Shown here: positions 1 through 9,900 of the stretch, piece by piece
Layout of the letters: each line of letters opens with the position of its first letter
How positions within the stretch are numbered: position 1 is the stretch's first letter
Assembly: GCF_017983445.1 (NCBI RefSeq)
Contig: NZ_JAGOBJ010000012.1
Coordinates: 20,523-84,522, forward strand
Source: Halomonas sp.
Lineage (GTDB): Bacteria > Pseudomonadota > Gammaproteobacteria > Pseudomonadales > Halomonadaceae
Direction of reading: 5' to 3'
Length of the DNA: 64,000 nucleotides
The notes under the pieces: generated by a model
Told to the model about the DNA's origin: nothing
What the model saw: the letters and a program-made list of their open reading frames with translations, nothing else
The model's database searches: none
Translations under genes and position numbers: made by a program

Positions 1-2040
1 CAGCTGGGCCAGCCACCAGCTCATGGCCATAAGCCCTACGGTAATCAGCGCCATGGCGACAGGCCTCATCGCCAGAGGGGTTTCCATCTGCTCTGACATG
101 GCCGCAATGGCCACTACCGGCACTAACGCCAAACCTAGTCCACGGAGCAGCTCGCGAAGCCGAGCATTGTAATGGGCCGACCAGGTAAAATGCCGCTCGG
201 CCACGCCATCAGCCACTAACAGCCTGCGCCCCCACGCTACCACCGCCCAGCTTAAGGCCAACTGCAGCAACGCCGGCGAAACGCTATGGGACAATGCGCC
301 TTGCGTTGCGCTAAGCCCTACCCCTACGCCTGCCAGTGCTAACGGCCGGGGGATAGCCAGCAGCGCGTTTAGAAGCACCGCTTTTGGTGTGTGCAGCTGG
401 GTATCGCTTTTCAAACGACCAATCTGTGAATGAATTGCGGCAAGACCTGTCTTGATACGCCGTCGCAAGCCCACAAGCAGCAGGCTAATCAGTAGCAGAG
501 GGGCGCCGCTAAGCACCTCCCAGGAAACGCCCTGCCAGTGGCTGGGCAAAATGGCTCGCCACTCGCCTTCCCGCCATTCCAGACGCGCATTGTTGGGCAA
601 TTGTCGCACCCAGTTGAGATCCAGCGGCCGACTGTTAGCCACCCAGAATAACTGCTCATCGATAGTCGTGCGCAGTTCTCGCGTGGTGGTTAATAGCTGC
701 TGCTGGTTAAGCTGAAGTTCAATGGCAGCGCTGAGCAGACTGCCATAGGACTGCTCCAATTGCTCAACCAGCTCACGACGCGACTGGTAAAGCCGTGAAA
801 GCGAACTGACCAACCCAGGGGTAACCTCAAGACCAGCCTCTTCCAGCCGCTGAGTCGCCAGCCGCTCGCCCTGACGCAGCTGGTCGCGTTGGCGAATCAA
901 GTCAAACTGCTTTAATCGCAGGTCGGCAATTTCGTCCTGAAGGTCACGACGCGGCACAATAGGTGGCAACGATTGGCGCTGCTCACGCAGAATTCGCGAG
1001 AGTAACTGGCTGCCACGAATAGCATCAATCTGCTCGTTAAGACTGCGCTGCAGCTGGCGCACGTGATCCAGCAGACGCTGCGCTTCGATATTCTCACGTA
1101 CGATGCTATTGGAGCGATCGGTCGCACGTAGCAGCTCCAAACTAAGCTCTTGGTTGATTTGCTGGGCACGCAAGACAACCGGGTGTCCTTCAGCGATTAA
1201 AGGATCATCCCTGGCGGCATCGGCGATCGCCTGTTCCGACTGCAGGCGGCGCTGCCTATCAATCGCCCCCTGTAATAGATTTAAGCGCTGCTCCTGACGG
1301 TCGATTTGCATTGAGAGCAGATCACGCCGCTGTTGCGCCAGCTCACGTAGGCGGCTATTGGCGCTCAGCTCACGCTGATTGTAGGTTACCTCGCGTTCCG
1401 CCAATGCGCGCTCAAGCCGCAGCTGGATCAGCTGAGCATCGTTCAGGGCCGAGAGCTGCCGATCCGCCAGGAGCGCTTCGCGCTCATCATGCTGGCGGCG
1501 TAAAGTTTCAATACGCTGGAGCGACTCGGAAATCGCCTGCTGGGCTCGCTCGGGAAGAGTCTGGGCAGAGAGAAGCTGCGAATTCACTTCCGCCAGTTGA
1601 CTCTGCAGCTGTTGTAGCTCCACGACGGCGTCTGTCTGCTGTGCTTCAAGCGTATCAAGCGGCGTATCGGTTAGATCGGTAACCGTTAATTGCTGACTAC
1701 CATCGTTAATATCATTGAGCTCGCGCTCCAATAACTGCCGCTGTTCTGGCGCCTGCTCAACACGCTGAGTCAATGCTGACAGACGCTCATCAACCGCGCT
1801 TAACCGCTCATAGGCCTGCAGGGCCGCCGTGAGCGCATCTCTATCGCGGCCTTGTTGAGCCGTAAGTTCGCCCTCAACCGCATCTAGTTCGGCGAGCCGC
1901 TCGGCCAGCTCTTTTTGGAGAGGAACCCGATCAAGCGGGGAGTTATCTGCCGCGTGAACATGAACGCAAGCTACCAATACCCACACGATAAGCAGGCTTC
2001 TAACAAGCCAACTGCCAGCAAATCTCACCACGTTAATCAT
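1..2040 (-). CDS. mscK: KefA/MscK-type mechanosensitive channel, N-terminal 680 residues (runs off the window)
   Basis: The reading frame is open from the ATG at 2040 to the window edge, so only the first 680 codons are present. It starts with a signal peptide (about residues 1-30, ending VHVHA). A very long Gln/Glu/Arg-rich coiled-coil periplasmic region follows, then hydrophobic helices towards the window edge; the last 20 codons form a membrane segment. Large MscK/KefA channels (about 1,100 residues) have this order: periplasmic porin-like domain, extra transmembrane helices, then the MscS pore domain. The pore domain would lie outside the window. Role known from the family: release of solutes on hypo-osmotic shock. 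The exact subfamily (MscK, MscM/YjeP) cannot be settled without the C-terminus. It is divergent from pldA. Confidence 0.8.
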   Translation of the reverse strand, partial: MINVVRFAGSWLVRSLLIVWVLVACVHVHAADNSPLDRVPLQKELAERLAELDAVEGELTAQQGRDRDALTAALQAYERLSAVDERLSALTQRVEQAPEQRQLLERELNDINDGSQQLTVTDLTDTPLDTLEAQQTDAVVELQQLQSQLAEVNSQLLSAQTLPERAQQAISESLQRIETLRRQHDEREALLADRQLSALNDAQLIQLRLERALAEREVTYNQRELSANSRLRELAQQRRDLLSMQIDRQEQRLNLLQGAIDRQRRLQSEQAIADAARDDPLIAEGHPVVLRAQQINQELSLELLRATDRSNSIVRENIEAQRLLDHVRQLQRSLNEQIDAIRGSQLLSRILREQRQSLPPIVPRRDLQDEIADLRLKQFDLIRQRDQLRQGERLATQRLEEAGLEVTPGLVSSLSRLYQSRRELVEQLEQSYGSLLSAAIELQLNQQQLLTTTRELRTTIDEQLFWVANSRPLDLNWVRQLPNNARLEWREGEWRAILPSHWQGVSWEVLSGAPLLLISLLLVGLRRRIKTGLAAIHSQIGRLKSDTQLHTPKAVLLNALLAIPRPLALAGVGVGLSATQGALSHSVSPALLQLALSWAVVAWGRRLLVADGVAERHFTWSAHYNARLRELLRGLGLALVPVVAIAAMSEQMETPLAMRPVAMALITVGLMAMSWWLAQL

Positions 2041-2197
2041 GCCCTCACAGACATTATTAAAATCCGTCGATACGGAAGCAGCCGCCATTGTCAGGCGTTA
2101 TAATGATAAGCGCAATGAAGAGGAGTTGACTTACACCGGCCGCGTGTATAGAAACATCCTTGATAACTGTTTTTCCCTCTATTTGTGAGCCACCTAG

Positions 2198-3229
2198 ATG
2201 GTCATCCGAAAACTGATGTTGGTCAGCCTAACGGTATTGCTAAGCACTGAAATGCTCGGCAATACTGCATTAGCCGAATCTAAAGAAGCAATTGAAGCAC
2301 GTATCCGGGCACTTGATAACGAACGCTATCAGCTTAACCGGCAGTTGCAGCAAATTAATGCATCTGAAGACATATCAGGCGATATGGCCAATGAAACGCT
2401 ACCGGTGGAACAGGCGCGCGACGACCTTCTTGAGCGCCGTCTACTGGAACAAGAGTCCACTCGAAATCCCTTTTCGATCACCACGCACCGCACTAACTAC
2501 TTATTCCCGGTTAGCTACAATGCCAAGCAAAACAGTGAGAATTTTCGCAATATCACTACTGATGCGGGCCCCGATAGCAACGAAGTCAAGTTTCAGCTCA
2601 GCGTTAAGGTAAATTTAGCGGAAGATGTTTTTGGCAGTGTCGGGGATGTCTACTTCGGCTACACCCAGCGCAGCTGGTGGCAGGCCTATAACACTGATGC
2701 GTCATCACCGTTTCGGGAAACCAACTACGAGCCCGAAATATTTATCGACTTCGATAACGCCTGGAGTGCTTTAGGGTGGGTCAATACTCGCAATCGAGTG
2801 TCCTTTAATCATCAGTCCAACGGTCGCTCAGATCCACTTTCGCGAAGCTGGAACCGCGTGTATCTGGAAAGTATTTTTCAGCGTGGTGATTGGGCTTTGA
2901 CACTAGCTCCCCATTGGCGCGTGCCAGAATCAGAAAATGACGACGATAACCCTGATATCGAGCGGTATGTGGGTTACGGCGACATTCGGCTTGCCAAGCG
3001 ACTAAACAATAACCATGAAATCAGTGCTCAATGGCGCGGCAACCCCAGTGCCGGCCATGATGGTACCCAGATCGACTACAGCTGGCCCACGTTCAATAAT
3101 TTGCGTGCTCACGTGCAGTATTACTATGGCTACGGTGAAAGCATGATCGACTATGATAACCGGGTTCACCGCTTGAGCATTGGTTTTAGCTTAAATCCGC
3201 TATTTAGTGCAACTGGATTGAACCGTTAG
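2198..3229 (+). CDS. pldA: Outer-membrane phospholipase A (OMPLA)
   Basis: 343 residues. A signal peptide of about 26 residues (ending TALA) is followed by a short charged helical stretch and then a beta-barrel region rich in alternating aromatic residues. The OMPLA signature NHQSNGRSDPLSRSWNR is at about 204-220 and gives the catalytic triad His205, Ser207 and Asn219, spaced exactly as in E. coli PldA (H142, S144, N156). Family role: Ca-dependent dimeric hydrolysis of phospholipids misplaced in the outer leaflet of the outer membrane. The protein is slightly longer than the E. coli enzyme because of the helical N-terminal extension after the signal peptide. It stands alone between the channel gene (divergent) and the yqjD-like operon. 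Confidence 0.93.
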   Translation: MVIRKLMLVSLTVLLSTEMLGNTALAESKEAIEARIRALDNERYQLNRQLQQINASEDISGDMANETLPVEQARDDLLERRLLEQESTRNPFSITTHRTNYLFPVSYNAKQNSENFRNITTDAGPDSNEVKFQLSVKVNLAEDVFGSVGDVYFGYTQRSWWQAYNTDASSPFRETNYEPEIFIDFDNAWSALGWVNTRNRVSFNHQSNGRSDPLSRSWNRVYLESIFQRGDWALTLAPHWRVPESENDDDNPDIERYVGYGDIRLAKRLNNNHEISAQWRGNPSAGHDGTQIDYSWPTFNNLRAHVQYYYGYGESMIDYDNRVHRLSIGFSLNPLFSATGLNR

Positions 3230-3306
3230 CAAAACGAGCTTGTCTATCACGTATCGGCTGCTATGCTGATATAGGTTAAATAATTCATTCGTCAAAGGAA
3301 GACAAA

Positions 3307-3639
3307 ATGGCTAAGCGTCAATTCGGTACTGATAACAGCGCTGATCAATGGAAAGAAGATCTGCGTCATTTAAGCGACACGGTAGAAGAGCTGGTTAAAG
3401 CTACTTCAAAGGATGCCAGCAGCGAAATGCACGATCTTCGTACTCGTGCCGAGGGTCGTCTTAAAACTGCCCGTGCACGCCTGGAAGCACGTGGTGAACG
3501 TATTTATGACGACACCCGTGAAACGATTTCACAACAAGTGGATTGCTGTGACCGCTACGTACATGAAAACCCGTGGTCAAGCATCGGCATCGGCACTGCT
3601 GTCGGTGTACTGGTAGGTATGCTGCTCGGTCGCCGCTAA
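3307..3639 (+). CDS. yqjD: YqjD/ElaB family (DUF883) membrane-anchored protein
   Basis: 110 residues, mostly a charged amphipathic helix (Glu/Arg/Lys rich). A single C-terminal membrane segment with Gly repeats ends in LLGRR; the motif ENPWSSIGIGTAVGVLVG is typical of the DUF883 family. In E. coli the paralogues YqjD and ElaB are inner-membrane proteins that bind ribosomes in stationary phase through the soluble helix. A good Shine-Dalgarno (AGGAAG, about 3296-3301) precedes the ATG. The stop codon overlaps the next ATG by one base (TAATG). Together with the next two genes this reproduces the yqjD-yqjE-yqjK order, which supports the assignment. YqjD rather than ElaB is chosen on context only. 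Confidence 0.85.
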   Translation: MAKRQFGTDNSADQWKEDLRHLSDTVEELVKATSKDASSEMHDLRTRAEGRLKTARARLEARGERIYDDTRETISQQVDCCDRYVHENPWSSIGIGTAVGVLVGMLLGRR

Positions 3640-4043
3640 TGTCTTTGGGTCCAACCCAACGCGTATTCTCCGCCGCTAAACGCTTGCTGAAGTCACTGGT
3701 TGCTAACAGTGAAACCCGCCTGCGTTTGGCGGTTTTAGAGCTTGAAGAAGAGCGCTCCCGGCTGTTTACGCTGTTTCTTTTATTGGGTGCCAGTTTACTG
3801 CTACTGCTATTAGGCGTTGCTACATTAACGACCCTTATCGTAGTGATCTTCTGGGACTCTTACCGGCTATTGGCGATTGGTGGAAGTGCAGGCGCTCTCT
3901 TAGCGGCCAGCTTCTTGTTGGCAGCTATAGGGTTTCACCAAGCTAAGCGGCATACGCTATTAAAAGAAACGCTTAAACAACTTGCAGCCGATCGTGCTCT
4001 GCTTGAGGTGAACGGAGATGAAGCAAACCGACAAGAGCGTTGA
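3639..4043 (+). CDS. yqjE: YqjE-like phage-holin-superfamily inner-membrane protein
   Basis: 134 residues when started at the ATG that overlaps the yqjD stop codon. A longer frame extends 22 codons upstream, but that part lies inside yqjD in another frame and has no membrane or family character. Two strongly hydrophobic segments (about 43-65 and 73-97) are flanked by charged helices; this is the layout of the YqjE / putative Actinobacteria holin-X family. No enzymatic function is known. Translational coupling to yqjD is likely from the one-base overlap. The 3' end overlaps the next gene by 26 bases. Confidence 0.8.
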   Translation: MSLGPTQRVFSAAKRLLKSLVANSETRLRLAVLELEEERSRLFTLFLLLGASLLLLLLGVATLTTLIVVIFWDSYRLLAIGGSAGALLAASFLLAAIGFHQAKRHTLLKETLKQLAADRALLEVNGDEANRQER

Positions 4044-4317
4044 GCCGCCCAGCCGTGCTGAACGTAAAGCGGCGTTACTGGCTCAGCTTGAGCAGCAGCG
4101 TGTCGATATCTTGGTGTGTAGCGAATATCTGCAACGCTCAGCATCACCGCTTGACCAAAGTTGGCGCAGTATTAAGCTGCCGCTTTACGCTGCTGGCGGC
4201 CTGTTGGCATATAAGCTCGTACGGCGCCCAGGTGGAGTTATGGCGGCTGGCAGAAAAGGACTTGCAGGCTATATGCTATTTCGTAAACTGAAGTTGCTAG
4301 CTAAAATTGCCAGTTAA
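4018..4317 (+). CDS. yqjK: YqjK-like small protein
   Basis: 99 residues. It begins 26 bases inside yqjE, preceded by GGAG in the yqjE coding sequence (GTGAACGGAGATG). The N-terminal 45 residues are charged and helical, followed by SWRSIKLPLYAAGGLLAYKLVRRPGG with one hydrophobic stretch and a basic tail. Position and length match YqjK, the third gene of the yqjD-yqjE-yqjK set; sequence similarity to that family is loose by eye. No specific function is known for the family. The operon probably has a role at the inner membrane in stress or stationary phase (inference from E. coli YqjD). Confidence 0.65.
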   Translation: MKQTDKSVEPPSRAERKAALLAQLEQQRVDILVCSEYLQRSASPLDQSWRSIKLPLYAAGGLLAYKLVRRPGGVMAAGRKGLAGYMLFRKLKLLAKIAS

Positions 4318-4330
4318 GTGCTTGCTACAC

Positions 4331-4378
4331 GAGTTTATTACTGCCTGAGTTCGTTACTGCCTGGAATCGTTACTTGAG
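4331..4378. repeat. 16-bp tandem repeat, three copies, after yqjK
   Basis: Three consecutive 16-bp units: GAGTTTATTACTGCCT, GAGTTCGTTACTGCCT and GGAATCGTTACTTGAG. The first two differ at two positions; the third has diverged. They fill most of the 99-bp convergent gap between yqjK and the flavoprotein gene. No terminator hairpin is obvious here. One of about a dozen intergenic tandem repeats in the window with similar period but unrelated sequence. Confidence 0.8.
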
Positions 4379-4416
4379 CTTGTACTAACTAAGCTTGCCA
4401 GGTCGCAGCATGCGAT

Positions 4417-5601
4417 TTAGCAAGCTTGGCCACAGGCCACCCCACTTGCCCAAGCCCATTGAAAGTTATACCCGCCAAGCTCCCCCGTCACATCCAGCAC
4501 TTCCCCTATAAAGCGTAATTGAGGTAGATCTTTGACCTCAAACGTTTTAGATGACACTGCATTAGTATTAACTCCTCCCATGGTCACTTCAGCAGTACGC
4601 CACCCTTCTGTTCCGGCGGGCTTAAGCTGCCATTGATTAAGCCGACAGGCCCATTGATCCAACTCATCATTGCTGTATTGAGCTAATGGTTTGAGCTGGT
4701 TTGAGTCGGGATACCACTCCAGAAGCGCTTGAGCAAATCGTTTGGGGAAACGCTCACCCAGCCAGGTTGAGAGCTGACGTTTAGGGGTCATTTGGCGTGC
4801 ATCGCGTAGTGAATTTGCGGCACCTTCATTCGCCAGCAGATCGATTTCAATGGGCGAACCTGGGTGCCATACGCTGGATATTTGCAGTATGGAAGGCCCA
4901 GACAGTCCGCGGTGAGTAAACAGCATGGGTTCGACAAAACGTCGCCCGGCACAGCTAACCGCCACAGGTAAACTGACCCCAGAAAGATCTGCACAACGCG
5001 CCTTCCAGAAGTCACTCAGGGTAAATGGCACCAGCCCTGCCCGAGTAGGCAATACCTCCAGGCCAAACTGACGGGCGAGCTCATAGCCGAAACCGGTGGC
5101 GCCCATGGTCGGTATGGATAAACCACCACTTGCCACTACCACTACCCCGGCATCAATAACGCCCATTGAGGTAGAAAGACGCATACCCTCGCCTTGCCTC
5201 ACGACCTTCGTGATCTGGGTATTGAGCTTTACCTCGACGCCTGCCCACTCACATTCAGTCCATAATACACGCACGATTTCCTTGGCAGACGTTGCACAAA
5301 ACAGCTGGCCTGGTGCTTTCTCAATGTATTCCACGCCATGCCGGTCGACCAGCTCTACAAAGTGTTCAGGCCGGTAGCGTTTAAGCGCTGAAATACAAAA
5401 ATATGGATTTTCAGAGTAAAAGTGCTGAGGTGTTGTGCCAAGATTGGTAAAGTTGCAGCGGCCACCGCCTGACATGAGTATCTTTTTACCTGCTTTGTTG
5501 GCGTGGTCGAGCACCAGAACGCGTCGGCCTGCATAGCCAGCCTGTGCTGCACACATTAAGCCAGCCGCACCGGCGCCGATAACCACGACATCATAAACCA
5601 T
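4417..5601 (-). CDS. HI0933/BaiN-type FAD-dependent oxidoreductase
   Basis: 394 residues. The N-terminal dinucleotide-binding motif VVIGAGAAGLMCAAQAG (about 6-22) is followed by the hallmark KILMSGGGRCNFTN (about 40-53). A middle insert domain is followed by a C-terminal return to the Rossmann fold ending with FIGEVLDVTGELGGYNFQWA. This is the HI0933 / YhiN family of soluble flavoproteins, which includes the Clostridium enzyme BaiN; the physiological substrate in proteobacteria is unknown. Length matches the family. It is divergent from the RND pump genes with a 222-bp gap that contains a repeated 15-mer. Confidence 0.88.
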   Translation of the reverse strand: MVYDVVVIGAGAAGLMCAAQAGYAGRRVLVLDHANKAGKKILMSGGGRCNFTNLGTTPQHFYSENPYFCISALKRYRPEHFVELVDRHGVEYIEKAPGQLFCATSAKEIVRVLWTECEWAGVEVKLNTQITKVVRQGEGMRLSTSMGVIDAGVVVVASGGLSIPTMGATGFGYELARQFGLEVLPTRAGLVPFTLSDFWKARCADLSGVSLPVAVSCAGRRFVEPMLFTHRGLSGPSILQISSVWHPGSPIEIDLLANEGAANSLRDARQMTPKRQLSTWLGERFPKRFAQALLEWYPDSNQLKPLAQYSNDELDQWACRLNQWQLKPAGTEGWRTAEVTMGGVNTNAVSSKTFEVKDLPQLRFIGEVLDVTGELGGYNFQWAWASGVACGQAC

Positions 5602-5630
5602 AGAAAATAGCTCTTGGGAGGGTGAAAAGA

Positions 5631-5721
5631 ACCGTATTTTAACAGTTCAAGCCAGTAAGGAAATTTTTCTTCGCGCTTCATTACACCATACAAAAATCTA
5701 ACCAAAACCGTATTTTAATAG
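5631..5721. promoter_or_regulatory. Widely spaced 15-bp direct repeat in the efflux-pump promoter region
   Basis: ACCGTATTTTAACAG (5631-5645) and ACCGTATTTTAATAG (5707-5721) are identical except for one base and are 76 bp apart. They lie between divergent genes, the flavoprotein and the RND pump. The placement suggests paired binding sites for a regulator or duplicated promoter elements. This is inference; no regulator gene is adjacent. Confidence 0.4.
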
Positions 5722-5823
5722 CTACTGGAGAGCCTAGAGGGTGGCATCAAACGCACACCCGAGAGGAAGTATCGCTATTTCCTGGGTCAATAAACCGCCT
5801 CCCAGCCTAATACAGAGAAGCTT

Positions 5824-6903
5824 ATGTCTGCGTATTTCCGACCGTTTTTGCTTTTTTCACTCACTCTGATTTTTTCTGGGTCAGCGCTTGCACAAACATC
5901 CGGGCAGACAGCGTCTCCGGTCATAGGCAGCCGCGCTGAATTAACCACCTGGTCTGACCCGCTAGAAGCATTGGGCACCCTACGCGCTGATGAGAGCGTT
6001 ACACTTTCCGCCACGGTGACCGAGATTGTTGCCGAGATTAACTTTCAAGATGGCGAGCAGGTTGAACAGGGGCGATTGTTGGTGCGCCTGGAAGATACCG
6101 AAGAACAAGCGCTGCTGCGCTCGGCGCAGGCGATCAGTGACGAGCGGCGTAATGCGCTTGGTCGCGTCACCCAACTGCAGGATCGCAATCTGGCTGCTCG
6201 TGCGGACGTAGAAGACTTTCAAGCGCAGCTTCGCCAAGCACAGGCTGATATCCAGGCGCTGGAGGCCCGCCTCACCAATTACCAGATCAAGGCCCCGTTT
6301 AGTGGTCGGGTTGGCTTTCGAAATATCAGCTCGGGTACACTGGTGACGCCCGGTATGGAGCTGGTAACGCTCGACAAGCTCGACATCATGAAGCTCGACT
6401 TTAGCGTCCCTGAAAGCTTTCTAGGCCGCCTCTCAAACGGACTTGCACTAAGTGCAACAACAGCGGCCTACCCCGACGAAGTATTCAGCGGAGAAATCGC
6501 CAGTATCGGAACGCGTATTGATCCTGTCTCGCGAAGCGTCAGCGTACGCGCCGTGCTTGAAAACCCGGGCATGCGCCTGCGCCCTGGAATGCTGATGGAA
6601 GTAATCGTTCAGCAGCGCGTACGAGATGCGGTGGTATTGCCGGAAGCGGCACTCGAACCCAGTGGTGACCAACACTATGTGATGCTGATCGACCAAAGCG
6701 GTGATGCTCCACGCCTTGAAAGGCACCAGGTCGTCATTGGCGAGCGGCGTTATGGCCAGGTCGAAATTCTCGAAGGTATTAACGCAGGCGATCTGGTGGT
6801 CGTACATGGCCTGCAGCTCGCTAGAGACGGTCTCGAAGTACGCTTGTTAGGCATCATGGATGGTGAAACGGATATTCGCGCCCTGCTGGAGGCTGACCGC
6901 TGA
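5824..6903 (+). CDS. RND efflux periplasmic adaptor (membrane fusion protein)
   Basis: 359 residues. The signal peptide (about 1-23, ending GSALA) is followed by the usual adaptor order. A barrel-sandwich/lipoyl half motif (VTEIVAEINFQDGEQVEQGRL) leads into an alpha-helical hairpin (about 95-150). The second lipoyl half is IKAPFSGRVGFRNISSGTLV, then come a beta-barrel and a membrane-proximal domain. The adaptor bridges the inner-membrane pump and an outer-membrane channel. There is no N-terminal lipobox, so it is presumably held by the signal/anchor region or is soluble in the periplasm. The ATG follows AGAGAAG. Its TGA overlaps the ATG of the pump gene by one base, so the two are co-translated. 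Confidence 0.92.
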   Translation: MSAYFRPFLLFSLTLIFSGSALAQTSGQTASPVIGSRAELTTWSDPLEALGTLRADESVTLSATVTEIVAEINFQDGEQVEQGRLLVRLEDTEEQALLRSAQAISDERRNALGRVTQLQDRNLAARADVEDFQAQLRQAQADIQALEARLTNYQIKAPFSGRVGFRNISSGTLVTPGMELVTLDKLDIMKLDFSVPESFLGRLSNGLALSATTAAYPDEVFSGEIASIGTRIDPVSRSVSVRAVLENPGMRLRPGMLMEVIVQQRVRDAVVLPEAALEPSGDQHYVMLIDQSGDAPRLERHQVVIGERRYGQVEILEGINAGDLVVVHGLQLARDGLEVRLLGIMDGETDIRALLEADR

Positions 6904-9900
6904 TGCGCCTATCCGATATTTCCGTTCAGCGGCCCGTGCTCGCCATGGTGATTGCCGCGCTGATTATCGCGTTTGGTTTACTCGCGCTTAACCGGCTTCC
7001 ACTGCAGGAATACCCTACGGTGGATCCTCCTATTGTCAGTATTGATACCCGTTACCCTGGCGCCGCCGCCAATGTAGTCGAAACACGAATTACCCAGGTG
7101 TTGGAAGACCGGATTGCAGGTGTCGAAGGCATCGAGCTAATTACCTCTCAAAGCGAGGACGGTCGCTCACGCGTTGAGATCGAATTTGGCATTGAGATGG
7201 ATATCGACGCCGCCGCAAACGATATTCGGGATCGCATCTCAGGCGCCTTGGGCAACCTGCCGGATGATGCCGATACCCCGGAAGTCACCAAGGCGGACAG
7301 CAGCGAGGAAATTGTCGTCTGGCTGAGCCTTTCAGGCGCCGACTACTCGATTACCGAGCTTACCGATTACGCCAACCGCTTTCTGGTCGATAGCCTATCT
7401 GTTCAGCCGGGGGTCGCCCGCGTTCGCGTCGGCGGTGGCCGAGACTACGCCATGCGTGTATGGCTTGACCGTAACGCGCTTGCCGCCCGAGGCTTGACCG
7501 TGGGCGATATTGAGGATGCGTTACGCGCAGAGAACGTTGAGCTACCGGCAGGCTCAATCGAATCACAAGACCGCCAGTTTATCGTTCGCCTACCGCGCAG
7601 CTTCGTTACCGCCGATGACTTTAAAAGCCTGGCACTGACTCAGAGTGATAACGGCTATTTAGTACGTCTGGCGGACGTCGCACGGGTGGAAGTCGGCTCG
7701 GTCGAAGACCGCTCGGTGTTTCGGGCCAACGGCATCCCGATGGTCGGGCTGGGCATGATTATGCAATCGACGGCTAACGTCATCGAGCTTTCCAGCGCCG
7801 TTCAGCGAGAGCTTGAGCGCCTTCAGGGTACGCTGCCTGAGGGTATGACGCTTACCCTGAACTACGATGCGTCAGTGTTTGTTTCCGGTGCGATTGAACA
7901 GGTAGTGATGACCCTGTTTATCGCCATGGGCCTGGTGGTTATCGTTATTTTTCTGTTCCTGGGTAATTTACGCACCACTCTCGTGCCTGCCGTCACCGTG
8001 CCGATCGCCGTTATCGGAGCATTTACCGCGCTTGCCGCCATGAATTTTTCAATCAACCTGCTTACCCTACTGGCCCTGGTTCTGGCGATTGGGTTGATTG
8101 TCGATGACGCCATAGTGGTACTGGAAAATATTAATCGCCGTATGCACGACTACGGCGAAACGCCGCTGGTGGCGGCCTTTAAAGGCACACGGCAAATTGC
8201 GTTTGCGGTTATCGCCACCACCCTGGTGCTGGTCGCGGTATTTGTGCCATTAAGCATGCTGCAGGGCGATATCGGCCGCCTGTTCTCCGAGTTTGCGCTT
8301 ACCATGGCATCCGCCGTTGTGTTCTCGACGCTACTCGCCCTGACGTTAACCCCCATGATGGCATCCAAGATTCTTAAGCCAGGTATGCACGATAGCGTTA
8401 TTGGCCGAGGCGTACAGCGGCTACTTGACGGCACTCAGCAGCATTATCAGCACATACTTGAGTGGCTACTGGCACGCCGCTGGCTGGTGGTTGGGCTCTT
8501 CGCTGTGCTGATGGCCGGCACCGCCTGGCTTGCCACCCAGCTGCCGAGTGAGTACACGCCTCAAGAGGATCGCGGCAACTTCATTGTACTGGTGAATGGC
8601 CCTGAAGGGGCCACTTTCGATTACATGATGGATTACATGGATGAAATCGAAGCGCGCCTGACACCGCTTATAGACGCGGGTGAGCTTGAGCGTGTGGTGG
8701 TACGCGCCCCTCGCGGCTTTGGCAATATCGAAAATTTTAATAGCGGTTTCATCATTATCAACATGACCGACTGGGGCAGTCGCCGTAGTGCCTGGGAAGT
8801 AATGGATGATGTGCGCGAATTGCTGCGTTCACTGCCCGGTGTTCAGGCGTTCCCGGTAATGCGACAAGGGTTTGGGCAGCGCACTCAAAAGCCCGTACAG
8901 TTTGTTCTGGGCGGTGGCACTTACGAAGAGCTTGCTCGTTGGCGCACCGTCTTGATGGACCATGTGCGTGAAGATAATCCACGCCTTACCGCTCTGGAGA
9001 GTAACTATAACGAGACCCAGCCACAGCTTAGCGTCGAGATCAATTATGAGCGTGCCGCCGCCCTGGGCGTCACTGTCACCGAAATTGGCCGCACGCTGGA
9101 AGTACTTCTGGGCGGACGCAATGTGACTCGCTATGTGGATGACGGCGAAGAGTACGATGTGATTTTAGAAGGTGATCGCGGTCGCCAAAATAGCCCCCGT
9201 GCTCTGGATAATATACAGGTGCGCTCGGCACGCTCTGGCGAATTAATCCCGTTGGCAAGTTTGGTCACCCTCTCCGACTTTGCCGGGGCCAGTACGCTAA
9301 ACCGTTTTGATCGCATTCGGGCGATTACCATTGAGGCCAACCTGGTCGATGGCTATCCGCTCGGTGAAGCGCTGGCTTACTTGCAGGAGACCGCCGACAC
9401 TCTGCTACCTGAAGAAGCACAAACCAATGTAGCAGGCCCCTCTCGTGATTTTCAACAGGCAAGCGGAGCGACCACCTTCCTACTGGTATTGGGGGCAGTC
9501 GTGGTATTTCTGGTACTGGCGGCGCAGTTTGAAAGCCTTATCCACCCGTTTGTGATCATGCTGACGGTACCGCTTGCGATGAGCGGCGCCTTGCTGGCGC
9601 TGCTGCTGACCGGGCAGTCGCTTAATATTTATAGCCAGGTTGGTCTGGTGCTGCTGATTGGCTTGGCCGCGAAAAACGGCATACTGATTGTAGAGTTTGC
9701 CAACCAGCTTCGCGATGAAGGCAAAGCGTTTCGTATAGCGCTCATTGAGGCATCGGTTACCCGCCTTCGGCCTATTTTAATGACCGCAATTACCACCATG
9801 GCAGGCGCGATACCACTGATTATTTCCAGCGGCCCTGGCTCAGAGTCCCGGCTAGTGATTGGTACGGTGATTATGGCAGGCGTTGGCGCGGCCACGCTGT

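Noticed and set aside
452-2103. Several plus-strand ORFs and one minus-strand ORF (60-123 residues) in the first 2.1 kb
   Set aside because: They lie within the open MscK-type frame. They show Arg/Ser/Leu-rich shadow composition and lack ribosome-binding sites or motifs.
2126-2152. TTGACT ... TATAGA as pldA promoter
   Set aside because: Spacing is only 15 bp, so it is not reported as a promoter, although it may be one.
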